A DNA stretch of 64,000 nt from Clostridiaceae bacterium (GCA_910575585.1 CAJTGF010000014.1:28576-92575), one strand, 5' to 3'; positions 9,681 to 19,131 are shown, counted from the stretch's first letter. Notes: generated by a model from the letters alone, not told the origin. Numbers and translations: made by a program.

Positions 9681-9935
9681 TTATTTCACCTTTTCAACAA
9701 TCTCAACAAGTCTCCATCTTTTATCCTTGGACAGGGGCCTTGTCTCCATAACTTTTACGGTATCGCCGATGTTGCACTCGTTTTTCTCGTCATGCGCTTT
9801 CAGCTTGTAGGTTCTCTTTACAATCTTGCCGTATAAAGGATGTTTTACGTGGTCTTCGATAGCAACTACAATGGTCTTATCCATCTTGTCGCTTACGACT
9901 TTACCGGTACGTGTCTTTCTCAAATTTCTTTCCAC
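9681..9935 (-). CDS. rpsQ: 30S ribosomal protein S17
   Basis: S17 is an OB-fold primary binder of 16S rRNA. The 84-residue protein has the [19 protein letters not shown] and [19 protein letters not shown] signatures. The start is GTG (9933-9935) behind GAGGAG. It is the last gene of the S10 section. Confidence 0.96.
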   Translation of the reverse strand: MERNLRKTRTGKVVSDKMDKTIVVAIEDHVKHPLYGKIVKRTYKLKAHDEKNECNIGDTVKVMETRPLSKDKRWRLVEIVEKVK

Positions 9936-9973
9936 GACTTTTTTCTCCTCTCATTCTAAATGGAAAATTCCGC

Positions 9974-10180
9974 TTAAGCCAATTTTGATTTTTCTGTAAT
10001 AACAGTCTGAATCCTGGCGATATTCTTGCGAACCTCTTTGATCCTGCTGGTGTTGTCCAACTGGTTCGTAGCGTTCTGGAATCTTAAGTTGAACAGTTCT
10101 TTCTTTGCAGCCACCAGTTCAGTGTTCAACTCTGCTTGGGACTTTGCCTTCAACTCTTCTACATACTTATTAGTTTTCAC
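9974..10180 (-). CDS. rpmC: 50S ribosomal protein L29
   Basis: L29 lies at the polypeptide exit tunnel near the docking site for SRP and trigger factor. The 68-residue protein is the expected helical hairpin: [18 protein letters not shown], then [20 protein letters not shown]. The GTG at 10178-10180 is preferred because AAGGCGG lies seven bases upstream. An earlier GTG at 10187-10189 would give three extra residues. The 5' end overlaps the end of rplP. Confidence 0.94.
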   Translation of the reverse strand: MKTNKYVEELKAKSQAELNTELVAAKKELFNLRFQNATNQLDNTSRIKEVRKNIARIQTVITEKSKLA

Positions 10181-10607
10181 TGTTATCACCGCCTTCTAAA
10201 TCTGCCTTTGCAGCAATCTTACATTTACAAGGTAACTTATGCATAGCAAGACGCAATGCCTCGCGGGCTGTCTCCTCCGGTACGCCGGCGATCTCAAACA
10301 TAACGCGGCCCGGCTTAACTACCGCTACCCAGTACTCTAAAGCGCCCTTACCGGAACCCATACGGGTCTCTGCCGGTTTCGCGGTCACAGGCTTATCCGG
10401 GAAGATCTTGATCCAAACTTTACCGCCACGCTTGATATAACGGGTCATGGCAACACGGGCTGCCTCGATCTGATTGGATTTGATCCAGCATGGCTCCACT
10501 GCTACTAAGCCGTACTCGCCGTTGGAAATAGTGTTGCCTCTAAGGGCCTTGCCGGCCATGCTCCCGCGGAACTGTTTACGACGTTTTACTCTTTTCGGCA
10601 TTAACAT
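10170..10607 (-). CDS. rplP: 50S ribosomal protein L16
   Basis: L16 helps organise the A-site tRNA region of the 50S subunit. The 145-residue product starts [20 protein letters not shown] and contains [16 protein letters not shown] and the [19 protein letters not shown] motif. The start overlaps the rpsC stop, indicating coupled translation. Confidence 0.97.
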   Translation of the reverse strand: MLMPKRVKRRKQFRGSMAGKALRGNTISNGEYGLVAVEPCWIKSNQIEAARVAMTRYIKRGGKVWIKIFPDKPVTAKPAETRMGSGKGALEYWVAVVKPGRVMFEIAGVPEETAREALRLAMHKLPCKCKIAAKADLEGGDNSEN

Positions 10608-11263
10608 TATTTATCGCTCCCTTCCTTATTTCCCTTAGTAGGAAGTATTTCGCCCTTGTAGATCCAAACCTTAACGCCAATCTTGCCGTAGGTGGTATCT
10701 GCCTCCGCGAATCCATAGTCAATATCTGCTCTTAATGTCTGTAACGGGATGGTTCCCTCGCTGTAGAACTCGGTGCGGGCCATATCGGCGCCGCCCAGAC
10801 GTCCCGCAACCGCGGTCTTGATTCCCTTAACGCCTGCCTTCATGGAACGGCCCATGGTGGACTTCATGGCGCGGCGGAAGGACACACGGTTCTCCAGCTG
10901 CTGGGCAATGCTCTCCGCAACCAGCTGAGCGTCCCGCTCCGCCCTCTTGATCTCCTTGATATCAATGAAAAGCTTCTTGTCCGTCATCTTCTGAACTTCT
11001 GCTTTTAATTTCTCGATCTCGGCTCCGCCCTTTCCGATCACAACGCCCGGCTTTGCGGTGTAGATGATAATCTTCACTTTGTCGGCAGCTCTCTCCACCT
11101 CAATCTTGGAAACGCCTGAGCTGTACAGTCTCTTCTTCAGGAATTTTCTGATCTGATAATCCTCTACCAGGTTATCGGCAAAATCTGCCTCAGCATACCA
11201 TTTGGAATCCCAGTCTTTAATAACACCGACCCTTAAGCCGTGTGGATTAACTTTCTGTCCCAT
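10607..11263 (-). CDS. rpsC: 30S ribosomal protein S3
   Basis: S3 is in the 30S head and forms part of the mRNA entry pore helicase. The 218-residue protein starts [18 protein letters not shown]. It contains the KH-domain segment [17 protein letters not shown] and the C-terminal [13 protein letters not shown]. It overlaps rplP by one base. Confidence 0.97.
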   Translation of the reverse strand: MGQKVNPHGLRVGVIKDWDSKWYAEADFADNLVEDYQIRKFLKKRLYSSGVSKIEVERAADKVKIIIYTAKPGVVIGKGGAEIEKLKAEVQKMTDKKLFIDIKEIKRAERDAQLVAESIAQQLENRVSFRRAMKSTMGRSMKAGVKGIKTAVAGRLGGADMARTEFYSEGTIPLQTLRADIDYGFAEADTTYGKIGVKVWIYKGEILPTKGNKEGSDK

Positions 11264-11272
11264 ATTTGCCTC

Positions 11273-11659
11273 CTATCTTTCATTCAGCACGATTGTGATG
11301 TGGCTGGTTCTCTTCTCGATTCTGTAAGCCCTGCCCTGTGCTCTGGGTTTGATCCTCTTCATCGTCGGTCCCTTGTTTGCGTAGCACTCCTCAACATACA
11401 GGTTCTCCCTGCTTAAGTTGTTGTTGTTCTCCGCGTTGGCAATTGCGGACTCCAGCAATTTCTTAACCAATGAAGAAGCATATCTTGGGCTGTAAGTTAC
11501 GATACCAAGGGCAGTCTCCACATCCTTGCCTCTGATGGCGTCTAATACGAAGCAAGCCTTCTGAACGGACACTCTGGCATAGGATAACTTTGCTGACGGC
11601 CTAGTGTCTTTCTGGGCATTTCTCTCTCTCTTTATCTGACTTCTATGTCCTTTAGCCAT
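11273..11659 (-). CDS. rplV: 50S ribosomal protein L22
   Basis: L22 lines the exit tunnel with an extended beta-hairpin. The 128-residue protein has the globular part with AKLSYARVSVQKACFVLDAI and the hairpin with YANKGPTMKRIKPRAQGRAY. It ends with KRTSHITIVL. It is placed between rpsS and rpsC. Confidence 0.97.
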   Translation of the reverse strand: MAKGHRSQIKRERNAQKDTRPSAKLSYARVSVQKACFVLDAIRGKDVETALGIVTYSPRYASSLVKKLLESAIANAENNNNLSRENLYVEECYANKGPTMKRIKPRAQGRAYRIEKRTSHITIVLNER

Positions 11660-11687
11660 TGCTATAACCTCCTTTCAATTCTGACGA

Positions 11688-11966
11688 TTACCGTTTGGAT
11701 TTCTTTTCGTCTTTTCCATGACCTCTGTAGGTTCTGGTTGCGACGAACTCACCAAGCTTGTGTCCAACCATGTCCTCGGTAATATATACCGGAACGTGCT
11801 TTCTTCCGTCATGAACTGCGATTGTATGTCCAACCATCTGCGGGAAGATTGTAGAACGGCGGGACCAGGTCTTGATTACCTGATGCTGTCCGGATGCGTT
11901 CAATGCATCTACTTTTTTCAGCAAATGCGCGTCTGCAAATGGTCCTTTTTTAAGTGAACGTGCCAT
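11688..11966 (-). CDS. rpsS: 30S ribosomal protein S19
   Basis: S19 binds S13 in the 30S head. The 92-residue sequence starts [19 protein letters not shown] and includes [20 protein letters not shown] and the [19 protein letters not shown] tail. Confidence 0.97.
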   Translation of the reverse strand: MARSLKKGPFADAHLLKKVDALNASGQHQVIKTWSRRSTIFPQMVGHTIAVHDGRKHVPVYITEDMVGHKLGEFVATRTYRGHGKDEKKSKR

Positions 11967-11986
11967 AGGGTTTCTTCCTCCTTCAA

Positions 11987-12832
11987 CTATTTAATGGTCT
12001 TACCATCACGTCTTCTTACGATTAACTTGTTGGACTGTTTGTGTTTCTTTCTGGTCTTAAGACCAAGAGCAGGCTTGCCCCATGGTGTGCTCGGACCCGG
12101 ACGGCCGATACCGGTCTTGCCCTCGCCGCCGCCGTGGGGATGGTCATTGGGGTTCATAACGGAACCGCGGACCGTAGGACGGATGCCCATGTGACGCTTT
12201 CTTCCTGCCTTACCAACGTTAATCAGGTTATGCTCGCCGTTGCCCACCACACCGATGGTCGCGCGGCATACGATGGGAACCATTCTCATCTCGCCTGAAG
12301 GAAGTCTCAAGGTCGCGTATTTGCCTTCTTTCGCCATCAACTGGGCGGAGTTGCCTGCGGAACGAGCCAGCTGGCCGCCTTTGCCCGGATGAAGTTCAAT
12401 GTTGTGAATCTGCGCGCCGACTGGGATCGCGCTGAGGGGCAGACAGTTGCCTACCTTTGCCTCTGCCTGAGGACCGCTCATAACCTTCATGCCGTCGGTA
12501 AGACCTGCCGGTGCAAGGATATAAGCTTTCTCGCCGTCTGCGTAGCAGATCAGGGCGATGTTGGCGCTTCTGTTGGGATCGTACTCGATTCCGATTACGG
12601 TTGCCGGAATGCCGTCCTTTTTATTTCTCTTGAAATCGATCAGTCTGTATTTTCTTCTGTTTCCGCCGCCTCTGTGTCTCACGGTGATTTTACCCTGATT
12701 GTTACGGCCTGCATTCTTCTTTAAAGATACTACCAGAGACTTCTCCGGTGTGGATTTCGTGATCTCGCTGAAATCGGAACCGGTCATGTTTCTTCTGGAA
12801 GGTGTATATGGGTTATAGGTTTTGATTCCCAT
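11987..12832 (-). CDS. rplB: 50S ribosomal protein L2
   Basis: L2 is needed for subunit association and peptidyl transfer. The 281-residue product begins [19 protein letters not shown] and carries the conserved C-terminal [20 protein letters not shown] loop with the key histidine. The ATG at 12830-12832 is chosen for its AAAGGAG site. The 159-nt gap to rplW is unusually long for this operon and contains several GC-rich inverted repeats but no gene. Confidence 0.97.
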   Translation of the reverse strand: MGIKTYNPYTPSRRNMTGSDFSEITKSTPEKSLVVSLKKNAGRNNQGKITVRHRGGGNRRKYRLIDFKRNKKDGIPATVIGIEYDPNRSANIALICYADGEKAYILAPAGLTDGMKVMSGPQAEAKVGNCLPLSAIPVGAQIHNIELHPGKGGQLARSAGNSAQLMAKEGKYATLRLPSGEMRMVPIVCRATIGVVGNGEHNLINVGKAGRKRHMGIRPTVRGSVMNPNDHPHGGGEGKTGIGRPGPSTPWGKPALGLKTRKKHKQSNKLIVRRRDGKTIK

Positions 12833-12991
12833 GCTGCGAACTCCTTTCATGTCCATACTGGCGCTTGCCCGGGCCTTGGCCTTAAGGCGGCACCCTCTTT
12901 CAACGCTTCCGCGCGTTTCTTTTTATCACGGCTGCAGTATAATCGTCGCTGCTTTTCACCGCTGCCGTATAAGGTCTATACGATCCGATGC

Positions 12992-13291
12992 TTACAGTCC
13001 AGAGAAGATCTCGATCTCCTTGCTGTCAGCTGTCAGCTTTACAATGGCTTTCTTGGTCTTTGCCGTCTTGCCGAAGGTCATTCCCCTTCTCTTTGTCTTG
13101 CCCTGGATGTTCATGGTGTTGACTTTCTCCACCTTGGTCCCCGGGAACATCTTCTCAACCGCTTCCCTTACCTGGCTCTTGTTCGCCTCAGGGTGTACCA
13201 GAAATGTGTACTTCTTATCAGCCATCGCGTTCATGCTCTTCTCGGTCACTACCGGTTTCAGAATAACATCATAGTACTGAATGTTAGCCAT
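12992..13291 (-). CDS. rplW: 50S ribosomal protein L23
   Basis: L23 is the docking site for trigger factor and SRP at the exit tunnel. The 99 residues show [40 protein letters not shown] and the loop [18 protein letters not shown]. Its start overlaps the rplD stop (TAATG), so translation is probably coupled. Confidence 0.96.
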   Translation of the reverse strand: MANIQYYDVILKPVVTEKSMNAMADKKYTFLVHPEANKSQVREAVEKMFPGTKVEKVNTMNIQGKTKRRGMTFGKTAKTKKAIVKLTADSKEIEIFSGL

Positions 13292-13911
13292 TATGCGTAC
13301 ACCTCCTCGATATTTGCAACAGCTGCCTTAGTAACCACTACAGTGTTGTATTTTAAGATATCATATACGTTGATGGTATTAACCCTGGCAGTCTTAACTG
13401 CGGGAATGTTTCTTGCGGACAGCGCTGCGTTGTTGCTGGCCTCGTCCAAAACCACCAGCGCCTTGTTAACCTTCAAATTGTCCAGAACCTTCTTAAAGTT
13501 CTTGGTCTTGATCTCGTCAAAGCTTAAGTCATCCACTACGATGAACTTGCTGTCATTTACCCTGCTGGTAAGAGCGGACTTAAGGGCAGCCCTCTTCTCC
13601 TTCTTGTTAAGCCTGATGGTGTAATCTCTTGGGGTTGGCGCAAACACTACGCCGCCGCCGGTCCACTGGGGCGCTCTCGTTGAACCCTGTCTCGCATGAC
13701 CGGTTCCTTTCTGCCTCCACGGCTTTCTTCCGCCGCCGGATACTTCGGAACGGGTCTTTGCTTTCTGTGTACCCTGACGCTTGTTGGCCAGCTGGGCAAC
13801 CACTGCCAAATGTACCAGGTGCTCATTAACAGCCACACCAAATACGGCATCGTTCAGTTCTAAAGTACCTACTTCTTTACCTTCCTTATTGTAAACAGAT
13901 ACCTGTGACAT
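13291..13911 (-). CDS. rplD: 50S ribosomal protein L4
   Basis: L4 lines the exit tunnel. In E. coli it is also the autogenous regulator of the S10 operon. The 206-residue protein has the tunnel loop with [20 protein letters not shown] and [19 protein letters not shown]. The ATG follows GGAGGAATACACAG. It may act on the folded leader upstream of rpsJ, but this is only inference, since the E. coli mechanism is not known to extend to Firmicutes. Confidence 0.97.
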   Translation of the reverse strand: MSQVSVYNKEGKEVGTLELNDAVFGVAVNEHLVHLAVVAQLANKRQGTQKAKTRSEVSGGGRKPWRQKGTGHARQGSTRAPQWTGGGVVFAPTPRDYTIRLNKKEKRAALKSALTSRVNDSKFIVVDDLSFDEIKTKNFKKVLDNLKVNKALVVLDEASNNAALSARNIPAVKTARVNTINVYDILKYNTVVVTKAAVANIEEVYA

Positions 13912-13942
13912 CTGTGTATTCCTCCTTTCCTAATAAAAGCAA

Positions 13943-14578
13943 TTAAACAGCTGCTTTTACTGCTTCTTTCAGCGTTACTAAGGACTTCTTCGGTCCCGGA
14001 ACAGCGCCCTTGACCAAGATCAGGTTCTTCTCTGCATCCACCTGAACGATCTCCAGATTCTGGATGGTCACTCTCTTATGTCCCATATGGCCGGGCATCT
14101 TCTTACCCTTGAACACCTTGCTGGGATCGGAACATGCGCCGTTGGAGCCTGCGTGACGATGGAACTTGGAACCGTGAGTCATAGGTCCTCTGGACTGTCC
14201 GTGTCTCTTAATAGCGCCCTGGAAGCCTTTACCTTTGGAAATTGCTGTTGCGTCAATCTTGTCGCCGGCAGCAAAGATGTCTGCCTTAATCTCGTCCTTT
14301 ACGGAATACTCTTCTGCGTTGTCAAACCGGAACTCTCTCACATATCTCTTGTAAGATACCCCGGCCTTGTCAAAATGGCCTTTCAGCGGCTTGCTGACCA
14401 GTTTTTCTCTCTTGTCAACGAAACCAACCTGCACTGCCTTGTATCCGTCGTTGTCCTCGGTCTTAACCTGTGTAACCACACAAGGTCCTGCCTGAAGAAC
14501 GGTTACGGGAGTTAACACTCCTTCGTCGTTGAAGATCTGAGTCATTCCGACTTTGATAGCTAAAATCCCTTTCTTCAT
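13943..14578 (-). CDS. rplC: 50S ribosomal protein L3
   Basis: L3 initiates 50S assembly and reaches towards the peptidyl transferase centre. The 211-residue product starts [20 protein letters not shown] and contains the loop [20 protein letters not shown] and then [19 protein letters not shown]. It is separated from rpsJ by 214 nt. That spacer has small hairpins (AACGCC/GGCGTT near 14611-14624; GGTCC/GGACC near 14746-14761) but no recognised gene. Confidence 0.97.
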   Translation of the reverse strand: MKKGILAIKVGMTQIFNDEGVLTPVTVLQAGPCVVTQVKTEDNDGYKAVQVGFVDKREKLVSKPLKGHFDKAGVSYKRYVREFRFDNAEEYSVKDEIKADIFAAGDKIDATAISKGKGFQGAIKRHGQSRGPMTHGSKFHRHAGSNGACSDPSKVFKGKKMPGHMGHKRVTIQNLEIVQVDAEKNLILVKGAVPGPKKSLVTLKEAVKAAV

Positions 14579-14792
14579 TACTTTTACCTCCTGTTCATAA
14601 TCTACAGCGGAACGCCTTGGCGTTCATCCTAGAAACAGGTTATATACGTGGAACACTATGACTCCGGCTGACCGGAGATGTTGATTCCTCTTCGGAAAAA
14701 GTGTTGCTTCTATATAAACCCTTCTGGATTTTCTTAATTTGTCCGGTCCTTTTGGGGACCTCGCTGTCTTTATGGCTTTTTACGGCTTTGGA

Positions 14793-15110
14793 TTACTTCG
14801 TCTTCATCTTAATGTCAATGTAAACGCCTGCGGGCATCTCCAGCCTGGACAGCATCTCAACGGTCTTTGGATTGGGAGCGATGATATCAATAAGCCTCTT
14901 GTGAGTCCTCTGCTCAAACTGCTCTCTGGAATCCTTATACTTGTGAACTGCCCTGAGGATGGTTACCACTTCCTTCTTAGTGGGCAGCGGCACCGGTCCG
15001 CTCACCTTAGAACCTGTCTTTTTTACCGTGTCAATGATCTTTCCGGCTGACTGATCCACTAACTGATGATCGTAAGCTTTCAATGTGATTCTCATTACCT
15101 GACTTGCCAT
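14793..15110 (-). CDS. rpsJ: 30S ribosomal protein S10
   Basis: S10 is a 30S head protein that also pairs with NusB in antitermination. The 105-residue product starts [19 protein letters not shown] and includes [19 protein letters not shown] and the [19 protein letters not shown] segment. The ATG (15108-15110) follows AGGAGG; upstream codons are not conserved. It is the first gene of the S10 operon, behind the promoter and leader described here. Confidence 0.97.
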   Translation of the reverse strand: MASQVMRITLKAYDHQLVDQSAGKIIDTVKKTGSKVSGPVPLPTKKEVVTILRAVHKYKDSREQFEQRTHKRLIDIIAPNPKTVEMLSRLEMPAGVYIDIKMKTK

Positions 15111-15149
15111 AAAAAAAGTCGCCTCCTTTTCGCACTTTTTAATGAAGTA

Positions 15150-15258
15150 CGACAAGCGGTGACTGTACACGTTTCCGGGTGTGTCCCTTATGGTTCATAC
15201 ATCGAGGCACACCAATTTCCACACTTTGCAGAATTTCTGTTTGTACAGTGACTTGTCG
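15150..15258 (-). promoter_or_regulatory. Folded leader of the S10 operon
   Basis: Arms at 15150-15169 and 15242-15258 are inverted complements over CGACAAG and CTGTACA with a small bulge. They would close a stem about 40 nt upstream of rpsJ. An inner pair GTGTG/CACAC (about 15178-15214) extends the fold. The leader is about 235 nt long from the proposed promoter. It is a candidate autoregulatory site, for example for L4, but I do not recognise it as a described family. Confidence 0.5.
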
Positions 15259-15350
15259 CCAGTTTCCTAACTTGACATTCGCTCCACGGAAAACCTGCCT
15301 CTTACGGGCAGCAACCTCTCGCTTCATCGCTATCATGCCACAGCTTTGTT

Positions 15351-15379
15351 AGCTTAGCATATTTCTCCAAAAAATGCAA
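15351..15379 (-). promoter_or_regulatory. Candidate promoter of the S10-spc operon
   Basis: On the minus strand TTGCAT (15374-15379) and TAAGCT (15351-15356) are spaced 17 nt, with an upstream TG giving an extended -10. The match to the -10 consensus is modest, but the position upstream of rpsJ and the A/T-rich flank support it. Transcription would start near 15345. Confidence 0.55.
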
Positions 15380-15421
15380 GTGTTTTTTTCGATTTCTTTT
15401 GCGTACGCTTTTTGCCAAGCA

Positions 15422-15554
15422 TAACCGTTCAGATAACCCTTGAACTGTTTCGCACCCGGCCATGAAAATCGCTTCGCGACGGTGCCGGATGCCTGCCGCC
15501 ATTATGCTTTCGTACGGTCAGCGCGGTAAACGCACCGACCTGCCTGAACTGTTA
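15422..15554 (-). repeat. Two-hairpin inverted-repeat element, similar to the one at 204-301
   Basis: An outer pair TAACCGTTCAG (15422-15432) and CTGAACTGTTA (15544-15554) matches at 10 of 11 bases. It encloses a hairpin with GCACCCGGC/GCCGGATGC arms and one with CGGT/ACCG plus GCG/CGC. On the minus strand it shares CCGCGCTG, then a seven-base gap, then GAAAGCA with the rpsD-rpoA element. The shared layout and sequence suggest a family of intergenic elements; copy number in the genome is unknown. Confidence 0.5.
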
Positions 15555-15633
15555 CTTTGCCAAATCCCCGCACAGGAGGCAGCGCGGCATGTCGCCGGCC
15601 CGTCGTGCTGTCTCCTCAGGCGGACCATCAAAA

Positions 15634-15661
15634 AGGGACTGTCCTTAAGACAATCCCTTTC
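15634..15661 (-). terminator. Intrinsic terminator after the cell-wall-binding protein gene
   Basis: On the minus strand the arms AAAGGGATTGTC and GACAGTCCCTTT form a stem around a short loop, followed by a T-rich TTTTTGATGG. It lies about 30 nt past the stop codon of the gene ending at 15691. Confidence 0.75.
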
Positions 15662-15690
15662 TGATCCAAAACCGCTGAACGACCAGGTCC

Positions 15691-17058
15691 CTACTCCCAG
15701 TAATCCGGCTCTCTGGGCGCTCCGAACGTAGCCCCGGCTCCTACCGCCTCGCCGTTGACCTTTGTGACGATGCCATTCCTGTCTGTCGTATACTTGTTGC
15801 CGTCGTTATCCTTTGCAGAAGACGTATTCTTCACAATCTTTCCCGACGAATTAACCAGATAATTGGTGTGGCTTCCGTTGCTTCCCGGAAGGGTTATAAC
15901 TTCATATTTTAAGCTGCCGTCTGCCGCCTGCTGCTTTCCGCAATAATACAGGCTTCCAGACTGAACCCCCGTAAAGCCCTTGCCGCTGCTTAAAAAATAG
16001 TACTGGGCTTTCGTTCCGTCCCCCTCCTGGATCGTCATCTTTCCGCTGATCATGGCACAGGAAACCGGGTCAAAATAGTATGCCGTAGTCTCACCGGAAG
16101 ACTTATCCTTGACTCTCTGGAGCCCCACTGCAGGCGTCCCCAGCTCATTAAACAGGTACGTCTTTCCGCTGACCCTAAGAAAATCCGAGGACGTGGCGTT
16201 TCCCTTGGAAGGCCCTGCCTTGGGGACGCCTCCCTTTACGAAATAGAACCACTCCACCTCATTCTCATAGCCGGTCAGATCTCTTGGCGGCGCGGCCGAA
16301 TACCACCCGGTTATGGCTTTGCCGTTAGCGTCATAAAACCGGTATCCGCTAATGGTGTTCGGGTCCACGTTGCTGCCGCCTACATAGGCCCACCCGGTCT
16401 GCATGGCCCCGTTGCCGTTAAAGCAGTAATATGTACCGTCTATCCGCTTCTCGCCGCATACGGCATCGTCCTTTAGATCGGGCACAAACTTCTTCCCGCT
16501 GCTGTTAAAATAGTACCAGCGCCTGTCATCCTCGTCAAAAGGATTCCGCTCCTCCCCCTGATCGTCCGGCGGGAGCAGCTTCTGCCAGCCGGTGACAGCC
16601 GCGCCGTCGTCCTTGGCATAGGACATGTTATCGTCCATCCACCCGGTCTCCATGGCCCCGTCAGCGTCAAAGTGATACCACTTGTTGTCGATCTTCTTCC
16701 AGGAATTGGTCACTACCTTGCCGCTGTCCTGAAAATAGTACCAGTGATCGCTTGCCGTAAGGCTGCGGATGTTGGAGTTGAGCTTCATCCACTTGCCGGC
16801 TACCATGACTCCGTTGGAGTCTACATAGTACTCCTCGTCCACCCAGCTGTTCACCGCCATCTGTCCCCGGCTGTTGAGATAACGCCACTGGTTGTCAGCC
16901 CCTCTCTTCCACTCGTTGGTTACATAACTGCCAAAATTATCATAATATACCCACTGGCCGTTTTCCGAAGCCCACCCGGCTGCTGCCATGGCTGTGATCC
17001 CGCTGCCCGCTGTCAGCGCCGCTGCCAGACCCAGTATCAACAGTCCCTTTTTTTTCAT
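15691..17058 (-). CDS. Secreted cell-wall-binding-repeat protein
   Basis: The 455-residue product starts with a Sec signal peptide: MKKK, a hydrophobic core, and a predicted cut after AMA (about residue 25). The rest consists of aromatic/glycine repeats of the choline-binding or CW_binding type, for example GWASENGQWVYYDNFGSYVT, WYHFDADGAMETGWM and YYCFNGNGAMQTGWAYVGG. No catalytic domain is visible, so it may be an adhesin, scaffold or surface-layer component held to wall polymers. It is transcribed alone from a promoter at 17092-17120 and ends at the terminator 15634-15661. Two related genes lie at the other end of the window (60994 and 62916). The ligand is not known. Confidence 0.85.
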   Translation of the reverse strand: MKKKGLLILGLAAALTAGSGITAMAAAGWASENGQWVYYDNFGSYVTNEWKRGADNQWRYLNSRGQMAVNSWVDEEYYVDSNGVMVAGKWMKLNSNIRSLTASDHWYYFQDSGKVVTNSWKKIDNKWYHFDADGAMETGWMDDNMSYAKDDGAAVTGWQKLLPPDDQGEERNPFDEDDRRWYYFNSSGKKFVPDLKDDAVCGEKRIDGTYYCFNGNGAMQTGWAYVGGSNVDPNTISGYRFYDANGKAITGWYSAAPPRDLTGYENEVEWFYFVKGGVPKAGPSKGNATSSDFLRVSGKTYLFNELGTPAVGLQRVKDKSSGETTAYYFDPVSCAMISGKMTIQEGDGTKAQYYFLSSGKGFTGVQSGSLYYCGKQQAADGSLKYEVITLPGSNGSHTNYLVNSSGKIVKNTSSAKDNDGNKYTTDRNGIVTKVNGEAVGAGATFGAPREPDYWE

Positions 17059-17091
17059 AAAGCCCTATCCTCCTTCCAAATACTTAACTTT

Positions 17092-17120
17092 ATTTTATCA
17101 AGGCCCAGCTATTTATTCAA
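17092..17120 (-). promoter_or_regulatory. Promoter of the 15691-17058 gene
   Basis: TTGAAT (17115-17120) and TAAAAT (17092-17097) on the minus strand with 17-nt spacing, 34 nt before the ATG; GGAAGGAGG is the ribosome binding site. Confidence 0.7.
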
Positions 17121-17183
17121 CAAAATAATCTTTCAATTCTATTACGTTTTCCTTTAATTTTCGTTTGTATCGTCTATCGCCTC

Positions 17184-17212
17184 TTGACTGCCGCCCACCC
17201 CTCCCTTATAAT
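17184..17212 (+). promoter_or_regulatory. Promoter of the methyltransferase gene
   Basis: TTGACT (17184-17189), 17 nt, TATAAT (17207-17212), 29 nt upstream of the ATG at 17242. The spacer is very C-rich. Divergent from the promoter at 17092-17120. Confidence 0.75.
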
Positions 17213-17241
17213 TAATTATCAATTTTTACCTGGAGGATGCC

Positions 17242-18123
17242 ATGTGGATTGCAGATCACTGGAATGATTATGAGATAATAGACTGTTCAAACGGAGAAAA
17301 ACTGGAGCGCTGGGGCGATTTCTGCCTGATACGCCCGGACCCTCAGGTTATTTGGGACACGTCAAAAAGCCACCGCGGCTGGAGCCACCCCAACGGCCAC
17401 TACCACCGCAGCGCCAAGGGCGGAGGCCAGTGGGAGTTTTTTGACCTTCCGCAGCAATGGTCCATCCAATACCGCAGCTTAACATTTAACCTTAAGCCTT
17501 TCAGTTTCAAACACACCGGGCTGTTTCCCGAGCAGGCAGCCAACTGGGACTGGTTTTCCGGTCTTATCGCCAACGCACAAAGGCCCATAAAAGTACTGAA
17601 CCTGTTCGCCTACACCGGAGGCGCAACCTTGGCGGCCGCCAAAGCAGGTGCTTCTGTCACCCATGTGGACGCGTCTAAAGGCATGGTGGGATGGGCAAAA
17701 GAAAACGCAAGATCCAGCGGTCTGGACCAGGCGCCCATCCGCTGGATCGTAGATGACTGCATGAAATTTGTTCAGAGGGAAAGCCGCCGGGGCAGCCGCT
17801 ACGACGCCGTTATCATGGACCCGCCCTCTTACGGCAGAGGCCCTAAAGGAGAGATCTGGAAAATAGAAGACGCGGTGTATCCCCTCATAAAGGAATGTAC
17901 CAAGCTTTTGTCGGATCACCCCCTGTTTTTCCTGGTGAACTCCTACACCACAGGCTTGGCCCCGGCGGTCCTTGCCTATATGCTTTCCGTGGAGATCATC
18001 CCGAAGCACAAAGGCGCGGTGGACGCCCAGGAACTGGGGCTTCCCGTAAGCCATACGGGACTGGCCCTTCCCTGCGGGGCATCGGGCCGCTGGAGCCTTT
18101 CCTCCTTACCGGCCGCCGTTTAA
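17242..18123 (+). CDS. Class I SAM-dependent methyltransferase, RlmI-like
   Basis: The 293-residue protein has a Rossmann methyltransferase core. Motif I is LNLFAYTGGATLAAAKAGAS, followed by VTHVDASKGMVGWAKENA (SAM ribose-binding acid) and the catalytic-type motif VIMDPPSYGRG. This arrangement matches the C-terminal domain of RlmI/RlmK-type 23S rRNA cytosine-C5 methyltransferases (COG1092), but the N-terminal PUA domain of RlmI is absent. rRNA is therefore the likely but unproven substrate. The start ATG follows TGGAGG. Its 3' end overlaps the convergent acyltransferase gene by 18 nt. Confidence 0.85.
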   Translation: MWIADHWNDYEIIDCSNGEKLERWGDFCLIRPDPQVIWDTSKSHRGWSHPNGHYHRSAKGGGQWEFFDLPQQWSIQYRSLTFNLKPFSFKHTGLFPEQAANWDWFSGLIANAQRPIKVLNLFAYTGGATLAAAKAGASVTHVDASKGMVGWAKENARSSGLDQAPIRWIVDDCMKFVQRESRRGSRYDAVIMDPPSYGRGPKGEIWKIEDAVYPLIKECTKLLSDHPLFFLVNSYTTGLAPAVLAYMLSVEIIPKHKGAVDAQELGLPVSHTGLALPCGASGRWSLSSLPAAV

Positions 18124-19131
18124 CAGCTGCCACATCACCGGCATATGCCTCCTCATCCAGGAGCCTGCCTTGCTGCTGAACCACACCATAAGCATAGGCA
18201 TCACCAAAAATAAGATCACAGGCACCGGCCAGTATCCCCCAAGGATCCTGGCCATCGTTTTATTCACCAGCCGCACCAGGGCAAAATGGACGGTGTACAA
18301 AAAGAAATTATAGCGCATCCATGGTCTGGCTAAGGGCAGTCTCCCTTCATCTATAAAAAGCCACAATCCTATGGGCGCCAGAAGACGAAAATACACCCTG
18401 TCAGCGATCCCCGCCGGCCACGGCGACACAAACAGCGCCACCGCCAATATCCACAGCCCGATCCCTGACAAAGCCCTTCCGGCTGACCATTGGCCCTCCA
18501 CCCGCTTTTTTCCATAGATCCCTCCCCAGGCCCCAACCCCATAGTAAAACAGGGCATCCAGGTTCAAATATGGGACCACGGTGCCTTTCTGCACAAAGTA
18601 CAGCAGCGCAGACAGCCCCATAATCCCCAAAGCCTTTCGGCCCAGGATCCAAAACAGCGCCGGAGCCAGCACGGTCAGCAAGATCAGCTGATACAGATAC
18701 CAGAACACATAATTATACGTATAGTTCAGCACCGCGTCCACAGCCGCGTACCATCCAAACGGGATCTTCCCCTTTCCCATAATAACGGTCACCCAGGGCA
18801 GACGGCTTCCGATCACATACCCCAGATAATAGATGGTGTTCCACACCAAAAACGGCACCAGCAGGCTGCGGATCCTGGAACCCCATTTTTCCCCCAGCCG
18901 TCCCCAGGTGAAATTCCGGTAAAACAGATATCCGGACATGAGAAAAAATCCCGGCACCGCGATCTGCCCCACGGTATTCCCCAAAAAACGCTGAAAGCCC
19001 GTTACCCTGTCCACGTAAGGAGACCGCCCTAAAAACAACTCCCCATTAGCAGAATGTACCCAAACCACAAGAATACTAAACAGAAAAGAGAACCAGGTAA
19101 TTTTATTGCGAAACCGGGCTTCACTGTCCAC
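18106..19131 (-). CDS. Membrane acyltransferase, family 3
   Basis: A 341-residue polytopic protein with about ten hydrophobic segments. An early ILVVWVHSANGE holds the conserved histidine region of acyltransferase family 3 (OafA/NodX type), followed by FFLMSGYLFYRNF. Such enzymes O-acylate sugars of envelope polymers or exported glycans. The GTG at 19129-19131 is chosen because GGGAGG lies just upstream; a longer form from TTG would contain this site. The end overlaps the convergent methyltransferase gene. No partner glycan genes are adjacent, so the substrate cannot be named. Confidence 0.8.
   Translation of the reverse strand: MDSEARFRNKITWFSFLFSILVVWVHSANGELFLGRSPYVDRVTGFQRFLGNTVGQIAVPGFFLMSGYLFYRNFTWGRLGEKWGSRIRSLLVPFLVWNTIYYLGYVIGSRLPWVTVIMGKGKIPFGWYAAVDAVLNYTYNYVFWYLYQLILLTVLAPALFWILGRKALGIMGLSALLYFVQKGTVVPYLNLDALFYYGVGAWGGIYGKKRVEGQWSAGRALSGIGLWILAVALFVSPWPAGIADRVYFRLLAPIGLWLFIDEGRLPLARPWMRYNFFLYTVHFALVRLVNKTMARILGGYWPVPVILFLVMPMLMVWFSSKAGSWMRRHMPVMWQLLNGGR

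Larger units (their letters stand above)
15259..15690. other. Intergenic region: S10 promoter, structured element and terminator, no gene
   Basis: This 432-nt stretch between the S10 leader and the stop codon of the cell-wall-binding protein gene contains no credible coding sequence. It holds the S10 promoter (15351-15379), a two-hairpin inverted-repeat element (15422-15554), a GC-rich segment (15560-15630) in which I see nothing specific, and a terminator for the gene to the right (15634-15661). Confidence 0.7.

Noticed and set aside
12857..12991. Internal promoter between rplW and rplB
   Set aside because: A TATACT box is present on the minus strand but without a fitting -35; the spacer is probably only structured leader sequence.
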